Source of the DNA: Aquiflexum balticum DSM 16537
Lineage (GTDB): Bacteria > Bacteroidota > Bacteroidia > Cytophagales > Cyclobacteriaceae
Assembly: GCF_900176595.1 (NCBI RefSeq)
Contig: NZ_LT838813.1
Coordinates: forward strand, 3,614,001 to 3,678,000
Direction: 5' to 3'
DNA length: 64,000 bases
This document shows positions 62,301-64,000 of this stretch, in pieces (within the stretch, counting starts at the first letter, position 1; each line of letters starts with the position of its first letter). Under the pieces are notes generated by a model. The model saw nothing but the letters and a program-made list of their open reading frames with translations, was not told where the DNA came from and did not search any database. The position numbers and the translations under genes were made by a program.

Positions 62301-64000
62301 TTGCTGAAATTTATTGGGGAGCTACAGGAGGTGGACCCGGTGGAAATGCAGGGCAGAGAATCTTTGATGTTAGCATCAATGGTCAACTGGTATTGGATAA
62401 TTATGATATCAATGCCGAAGTTGGGCCTCAAAACATAGTCATCAAGACTTTTGAAGTAGAGGTGGTGAATGGACAAATTTTGATGGACTTCTCAGCACTT
62501 GCAAGTGTGGGTGGTGTCAATGAGCCTAAATTGTCTGCGTTTGAAATCTTTGGAATAACCAATGTTCCAAATGAGGCACCTGTTGCAGTGGCAACAGCAG
62601 ACCCATTGTCAGGTTTTGCACCATTGACAGTAGCGTTCAGTTCCGAAGGTTCATCGGACGATGGTGAAATTGTGAGTTATTCTTGGGATTTTGGAGATGG
62701 GAATACTTCATTAGAGGAAAACCCAACTCACATTTATACTATACCTGGAAATTATTCTGCTGTACTTACAGTCACGGATGGTGAAGGATTGATAGGAACA
62801 TCATCCGTCGACATTATTGTTTCCGAAGAACCTGGAGCTTTCAGCTTATATCTTAATACTGGTAGTGCTGCAAACGTAAGTTTAGATGGAAAAACATTTA
62901 TAGGTGATCTTTCTTTCCCAAGTTACTACAATAGCACGCATACTTATACTAATGTGAATGCGAGTACAATTCCACTTTATCAAACAGAAAGAGGTTCTCA
63001 GGCTGATTTGACAGTATTAAACTTCACTATACCTGTTCCAAATGGTATTTACAATATCAGTACTTTCCATAATGAATTGTATTTTGGCAAAGTTGCAGGT
63101 GCACCATCTGGGATTGCGGGCAGAAGGGTATTTGATATTTTGATTGAAGGCCAAGTAGTGAAAGATGATTTTGATATTTTCTTGGAATCAACAAATCAGC
63201 CGGTAGTTTTGAATTTCAATAACGTAGAAGTGCTTGATGGAATACTTAATCTAAGTATGATTCCGAGTGCTAATAGGGCTAGTATATCTGGATTGTCAAT
63301 AGAAAAAGTTGTTTCTAATGTTGAATTACCTGATGTTCCTGTCTTGTTGTCACCATCAAACGGTTCTACAGGCCTTGAAAGAATAGTCAACCTTACCTGG
63401 CAAACTGTTCCAAATGCTGACGATTACAGCGTTCAAGTTTCTAGTGATGTTGATTTTGGAAACATTATAATTGATGAGTCTGGAATAGTGGAAAATTCCT
63501 TTACCACCTCTGAACTTACGGCAAATACCACCTACTTCTGGAGAGTGTTGGCTTCAAACGTGGAAGGGGATTCAGATTGGTCCGAAACCCGCAGCTTTAC
63601 CACAGAGCAAGAAGTGGTTGTCAACCCTGACGAAGATCTTATTGGCCATTGGAAGATGGACGAGGGATCAGGCAATGTACTTGTCGACCATTCTGGCAAC
63701 GGTAACAACGCCTTACTGCAGAGCACCGCAGGAGTAAGCTGGTCACAGGGGGTCATCGGGCTTGCATTGGAACTGCCAGGAAACTGGAACAGGTTCGGGA
63801 TAGCACCCCACAGTCCTTCCCTGCAAATTAACGATGCCGTTACCATCTCCGCCTGGGTAAAACCCAATGTGGTGGGAAGGAACACCGTTATCAGGAAGTC
63901 GGACGGAAAAGGCTTCGAGCTTACTCTCAGCAACGACGGACTTGTCTATTTCCATCTCAACAGGGACGCCAACGGTTCGGCTTATCTCCTAAGGTCTGCC
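47357..64000 (+). CDS. Giant mosaic secreted protein (at least 5,548 codons; 3' end beyond the window)
   Basis: Open from the ATG at 47,357 (or 47,390) to the window edge. A signal-like segment (MRIMLFFSLLSTAVLSA) starts the protein. Approximate residues: three related jelly-roll/lectin-like domains, each opening near GPCSPxS..DCDQIV (75-330, 1731-1990, 2096-2362); DUF5018-like domains (504-585, 820-906, 1326-1410); malectin-like domains (348-498, 910-1110, 1418-1620, 2475-2650, 3938-4112, 4911-5070, 5160-5315); cadherin (1998-2094); an Ig-like domain (2656-2770); a sorbosone-dehydrogenase-like propeller (2772-3218); choice-of-anchor D-type domains; a domain repeated three times that begins NEPSLQ; four PKD domains (4650-5160); FN3 (5320-5415); LamG (from 5424). 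GC content is low until about 63,600 and then rises. By analogy the missing end should carry a T9SS signal. Probably an adhesin or glycan-binding matrix protein. Confidence 0.9.
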   Translation, partial: MGFIYNLLDKGMRIMLFFSLLSTAVLSAPTLNTERTYFPVNSEFRIPDKPTKKSGLTFGQSQFLRFVGPCGNKSLLDCSEIQKSLPVNLSFDGSEGGLANTGFTMADPPSANRLNEDAPIGGFTYSGADQPIGFEPQFLSFDNGRLVVNARKGINFITSPPSTNTNTMINGLGVAFDANNAFFTIKTTVVNPYSDGNANSEQAGLWFGLNDNNYVKVVVVNSGNSGTRNYEMRRELGGISGTADVVNVNGISFPANASITLSLDVNPVNNELNGYYSINGATRVLIGTFTGTSHAGLINGATVDGQNVSFAGIMATKRNEAATTVVNYTFEDFSIEGEEIVLPDEIVAPYRINVGGNDYTKDGDLFLAENTIYLSESTPTTVSLTPITNPYLVPGGHEDLYFPRRFGSDFGYNFPIENGTYSVRIHMVENFQTTAGARVFDIIMEDNVAQDNLDLFAVYGKGALGITQNNVTVSDGELNIQFLASANNALIQAIEILPLTQSLEKEILSFEFAEQTGPAIIDFISKTVSIEVAEGTDPNGLIPSITISNLASISPLSNVAQDFSSPVQYTVTAEDGSTAIWTVSVSIATTDFSFIDDFDTYGTGNLNIIAPTQWLWENGAGVQIPVLDQGISPNTTHSLDFSLGGHTHDLIPLTANPVSLTPNKPFYFSTYFNVEALGAGAGDRLRTAIRIDDGDPGIQWVRLQMAKAGNDLIARIGLGDAASDNGNVGVDYGKTIQFVVKGEWDGSGNINYLWTIEPKLDESQNTWVSAGFHPVVGTPQIGRLFISSVNTNNGKVGPVRLSTDYSEVVTEDLTSPVPSSEKSILDFLIVGQIGSTVIDNEANTVQITVPFGTEITEISPLFSVSESATASPASGEVQDFSSPVVYTVTAQDGTIQQWTVSVTVEAGFEVKVNFQNNPSFTVPPVGYLPDYGKQFGFSSVTFEGEDYAFGWKLRSTGDPIDVSEASDNGGTTAFGGAGRNRIAGSYASASIKDQLEGTLLHFQGDNIMNTSGGVQSWAGQRRGNELIWELEVPNGIYDVTIGLGDKDINNIDSRHSATIEGITIIPAKVAVAGEVRVETMTVEVTDGFLTMNGVGGFNSKITHIEIVESTNALTAGALSFDPASLATGLSPETTGSFIGNLNGSGATDIGLVIDDVVNVINKNNTGFNDWLTLPGTAGLGEITFNTTSVGLPLGTTRNNTIIATAKGFSPALLEVDFTVTEALILQVSEGSLSFEGIEGSPISTQSITVSANSGSPSIVLTDDPSATAWLVIPSEPVLGELEFGILPGLLPGEYSTTITVSDVDGLYEPTEILVSLSIIESPPSTEKEITTISFGEAYGDPIIDAENSTISFIVPSGTDVTSLIPEFSVSEGASVLPESGTTLDFTNPVIFTVTAEDGSIQEWTVSVIVEEAPFVPFEAKINFQNNPSFTVPPVGYLPDYGKQFGFSSVTVDDVDYAFGWKLRSNGDPIDVSEASDNGGTTATGGAGRNRIAGSYASASIQDQLEGTLLHFQGDNIMNTTGGVQSWAGQRRGKELIWELEVPNGIYDVTIGLGDKDINNIDSRHSATIEGITIIPAKVAVAGEVRVETMTVEVTDGFLTMNGVGGFNSKITHIEIVESTNAPSAGVLSFDPASLLTGLVPETTGSFIGNLNGSGATGIGLVIDDVINVINKNNTGFNDWLTLPGTAGLGEITFSTTSVGLPLGTTRNNTIIATAKGFSPALLEVDFEVTEGPCSPFSTVPCDQIVKSLPVNLTFDGTEGGLLSGNGIETGFTMVDPYSGTRVAEDGTPTFASIPSYEPSKLTISDGNLVMNASKGIAFLTNNAQINTLGIGLQGINTKLTIETKLLGINTGPNAAQAGIWFGIDDKNFVKLNVNGTNVEVRREINDISSTAAAASNIDQIQITGVVIAGYDVTLRMEIDPIGQTITSYYAVGEGAFIPVTKTGFPTLALTQVYLDGLNSGDLLGTTFAGIYSTYRNNATSFNATFDYFSVSQDEVAANSPPIILPQEFTVNEGVAIGTIVGIAEASDADNEDLLYSITAGNNEGIFLINESTGEITTAVEIEFNSSPQYILTVAVSDGIDIAEANITININEVITSGPCSPYSLLDCDQIVGLLPINLTFDGSQGGLLDGNGLSTGFTMADPHSAPRLTEDLPITNPNVLGYEPSKLNINNGNLTITATKGIAFLAPPASINNNTQVNSLGVGIQNINTPLTIETKLLGINTGTGSGQAGIWFGLDEDNFVKLAVIANTIEIRKELGGVSSTEANTQDQILSPVNNSITGSDVTLRLVIDPQAQTIKGFYAIGNGAFVQLTKTGLDALELPQSYINGKSINGEITGVSFAGIYATYRNASTSFDATFDYFQVEKEDEPLSFNFTPNTLNFSGVEGSVIPSQTVTLSATEGNPTVTLNDDPHSAEWLILPDNPTLGSLEFGIVEGLTPGTYGTTIIASTDPGLGYQNAELVVNLVVTSENSPSFGLNVNFSDPATTPPTGYVRDGGDAFGNRGNGNFYGWLDANTSNPANLTLNGRNRAVVGVDVLNNTLIHMQYGDVSTNAALGYLPDAKWEIEVPNGNYQVTVFVGDPNIDGSVEDTPSHTVVVEGVNAINGFVPSGAVGAASRFTSGTVNVVVNDGRLTLDPGNGFNTKINSVSFISLDGEGGLTPRVLGVNPPNGAVGVPVNASISANNLFTPNLDSNGNAGVDNNTITPATVRLFKVGNPTQIAASLNGTAGGDAINLVPTLPLEANTLYRFEIEGVLDLTGVPFESFTSTFTTGGGVSGPTTDLDNVSFTRFGAVVSGTKKYTTLTIGPDEKLYGLTIDGEIHRWIIEADGTLSNQQVLLGLKSVYGERSAVGLEFDPSSTSENLIAYVSHNNSGLNNAPDWDGKLSRLTGPNLATEVLLITDLPRSTKDHLTNSIAFRPGEPNILYFLQGSNSAAGAPDGAWGNREESLLTAATLRLDLTKLPATLPLNVRTTRNQAAINAVDVNSPTLDGLYNPYYINAPLTLFASGVRNAYDLVWHSNGQLYIPTNGTAGGSNSPASVNGTRRPDGTFYDHSNPLYPVIPGTTNNVVQRDWLFRVNPNEPLGYYGHPNPFRGEYVLNRGTVDTNKYPAGIVPDPNYRGAAYDFGFNFSPNGVIEYRSNAENGNLTGAILVARYSGGSDIIALVPDGPNGDISTFKTGIPGFTGFTDPLDLIEDVKTGNIYVSDFSTNQIILLKPSNQAAPTPLIVLNTDKVVVDAVTTNGTPNSTFTQEILLSNLGNGVLNGITAQVTGIHSGDFTITNLVSSVNPQNSAAFNVVFNPSANGIRNAVLTVSGSNAESVVVPLTGLGKQGIGGANEPSLQWVLDAHLGQGVVNSGDINPATNVLDLPSGKSYNDLLGDEVDVQEFERAIDAPVTIEVLSVYGPTSSNPIVAFGWYNSGDASSTQEIFTVQNNLQGKGESNGQTLTPIVTGSTVFDPGTGNFGFYSRWPFFGNRQLFSEHDLNTFDQNIPRHVRVYELPGEENAYIIATEEHISGFDYQDIVVIARNVRPAVKQAIVEISPEELIFEVNINSDPAGKNTDTKTVTLTNNGNDVLNITGASIINGFANQFNLVSPLGSSELNPGESIEYTVTYAPTLDNSNLGYQDATLRIATDNPDQQFIDIGLYALKKLGLEGGNEPSLQAVVDVLGIGIDVGWTQLAIGTGTELKGEEVLVQRWIKAGSGPVNIKPVGRYSPSESLPFGWYTNNNGNVITNEVGILETGRDNAQTLFPPIASGTDVFDPQGSVFGIYVFSEFFNRVNYTEDGLNTGGVVRRVRTYPMKDRQGNLIENSYLVNFEDASNGDYQDYMFVIDNVVPFVDGTLRLEFEPSVINLTESINGDNTITRQVVLNANGPITPGEVTLSSANSRLGFPSDFEFGSPFEITFDRTGLGVGNYIATLTATSANYVSGELSFNLEISSDPEFIYQFNFQDATNVALSPVGYIDDLGTSFGQKSTALGDLNFGWVLPGTNTPASAEANGRNRNTGVNDDPLLKTFTIMGHRTPASFPLRDWLVNLPNGSYSVNISVGDVDFTDSNHQLDVNGVRVLSFDQQSSNPENLINFQDTKIVEVTNGVLRLSLGAGGVNAKPNYIRIAPINISSIPPVINAIFDGNMASENVFRGNVSVSFEALDQSQSGSIVRLEYSLENGPLTTFTEPLIFNQPGNYNIIVEAEDANGNTTTRSFEFSIEEPSGAVLQMDNMAKIPGTNIGFPAEDYYTFSRIHNITSNPNAKFSDQNTMRLSNSGTNDLVIDNISISDPARFNYVILPEGSPQTFPLVIQPGTFKELLITFTANNQNNRTLMKEEITIVSNADNGLNIKATLHGANAAALEGNNENDAQEVFDAFSFTTSMRSIVNDDGTITPPNPNPLRPSSNFPLFENIDAGYEGDMIFSPTFVQADPTKPVIGVQLSALHGPGSNGAQFVQVNGTGVVGGMSFSHNADWYQSLLPKNNSGVLTTDLANLINVPFRIAVAGYPSSGGNNLSGNRPDLLGLRIYKAIDRNGNIIPNEYIVLQDFIGSGCGAGSANCDWNDNTFYFKNIRPEAVPTASAIAPIFVDATKPFEAELGGNFDKAYPGNILTFSATLLDGSALPNWMNISTIGKLSGTVPGDGNNEHMVIVTATDLNGLTASETIQIQVNQLPVAVASSNTLQGRIPFSVEFRGEDSSDDGEIISYNWNFGDGGTSSEANPTYQFLNTGEFEVTLTVTDDRGLENTTSLNIRVIDFGPLAVASSDITQGLAPLSISFDGSLSDSDVEIVEYKWNFGNGVEALGPIVNYIYEVGGNFTVTLMVTDANGLSDQVSLQISVAVNQPPVAVASSNVTSGAFPLTVNFNAGGSTDDFGIVSYLWDFGNGETSNLISPVVVYEELGVYDVTLTVTDEQGLSDADGLTITVVEPQPEPNFVLRINAGGPELTYNGEVFAADANFIGGKSYTNTNAAVPALYQTERSANPPTFGYNIPVPNGSYTINLHFAEIYWGATGGGPGGNAGQRIFDVSINGQLVLDNYDINAEVGPQNIVIKTFEVEVVNGQILMDFSALASVGGVNEPKLSAFEIFGITNVPNEAPVAVATADPLSGFAPLTVAFSSEGSSDDGEIVSYSWDFGDGNTSLEENPTHIYTIPGNYSAVLTVTDGEGLIGTSSVDIIVSEEPGAFSLYLNTGSAANVSLDGKTFIGDLSFPSYYNSTHTYTNVNASTIPLYQTERGSQADLTVLNFTIPVPNGIYNISTFHNELYFGKVAGAPSGIAGRRVFDILIEGQVVKDDFDIFLESTNQPVVLNFNNVEVLDGILNLSMIPSANRASISGLSIEKVVSNVELPDVPVLLSPSNGSTGLERIVNLTWQTVPNADDYSVQVSSDVDFGNIIIDESGIVENSFTTSELTANTTYFWRVLASNVEGDSDWSETRSFTTEQEVVVNPDEDLIGHWKMDEGSGNVLVDHSGNGNNALLQSTAGVSWSQGVIGLALELPGNWNRFGIAPHSPSLQINDAVTISAWVKPNVVGRNTVIRKSDGKGFELTLSNDGLVYFHLNRDANGSAYLLRSA
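50085..52547 (+). repeat. Two near-identical ~930-bp domain blocks 1,527 bp apart
   Basis: 50,085-51,020 and 51,612-52,547 encode the same malectin-like plus beta-sandwich pair (VNFQNNPSFTVPPVGYLPDYG to TAKGFSPALLEVDF). Differences are few and mostly third-base. Between them lie a BACON-like domain and a DUF5018-like domain. This indicates recent internal duplication or ongoing gene conversion. Confidence 0.85.

Noticed and set aside
47500-63955. Many short minus-strand frames opposite the giant gene
   Set aside because: The plus-strand frame is continuous with clear domains; the antisense frames are short and differ in every domain copy.

Overview
The window looks like chromosomal DNA of a Bacteroidota bacterium, most likely a Cytophagales/Cyclobacteriaceae-type organism. 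This rests on: three very large exported proteins built from delta-60, HYR, PKD and malectin-like domains, two of which end in type IX secretion (T9SS) type A sorting domains; lipoproteins with Bacteroidota-type lipoboxes; a LytS/LytTR two-component pair; and TAnnTTTG-like promoter elements. No rRNA or tRNA gene, CRISPR array or intact insertion sequence was seen.

Layout. 1-2727 (minus): a two-component-regulator-propeller lipoprotein broken by one in-frame TAG. 2.9-6.5 kb: a small outer-membrane barrel, a short leader-like peptide overlapping a terminator, two unrecognised genes, and a dense set of short dispersed repeats. 6.5-8.4 kb: a LytTR response regulator and its histidine kinase. 8.5-10.3 kb: a long-hairpin element, gene remnants, and a NarL-type regulator with a duplicated 5' end and a Glu at the phosphoacceptor position. 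10.4-13.1 kb: an M43-type metalloprotease lipoprotein with an outer-membrane barrel. 14.0-29.1 kb: two huge GC-richer T9SS proteins, with a beta-helix protein between them. 29.4-31.0 kb: a surface lipoprotein. 31.4-42.8 kb: conserved housekeeping and envelope genes (holA, a large TPR protein, an outer-membrane barrel, a SPOR protein, ExbB/ExbD/TonB-like, folC, trmB) in one tight co-directional run. 43.3-45.7 kb: a RES/Xre toxin-antitoxin pair with a perfect palindromic operator, a Cys-cluster protein and an acetyltransferase. 46.5-46.9 kb: an ArfB-like ribosome-rescue factor. 47.4-64.0 kb: an open reading frame of at least 5,548 codons encoding a mosaic adhesin-like protein that runs off the window.

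The accessory parts are linked by repeated signals. An 18-bp inverted repeat (ATAC-N10-GTAT) lies 50-130 bp upstream of five transcription units: the small barrel, the leader-like peptide, the protease/barrel operon, the 2,692-residue T9SS protein and the 547-residue lipoprotein. This suggests one regulon of exported proteins. Four further families of intergenic repeats are scattered between genes, including a pair of 21-bp perfect hairpins of unrelated sequence that share flanking sequence. All calls are by reading motifs and domain patterns; no database search was run.
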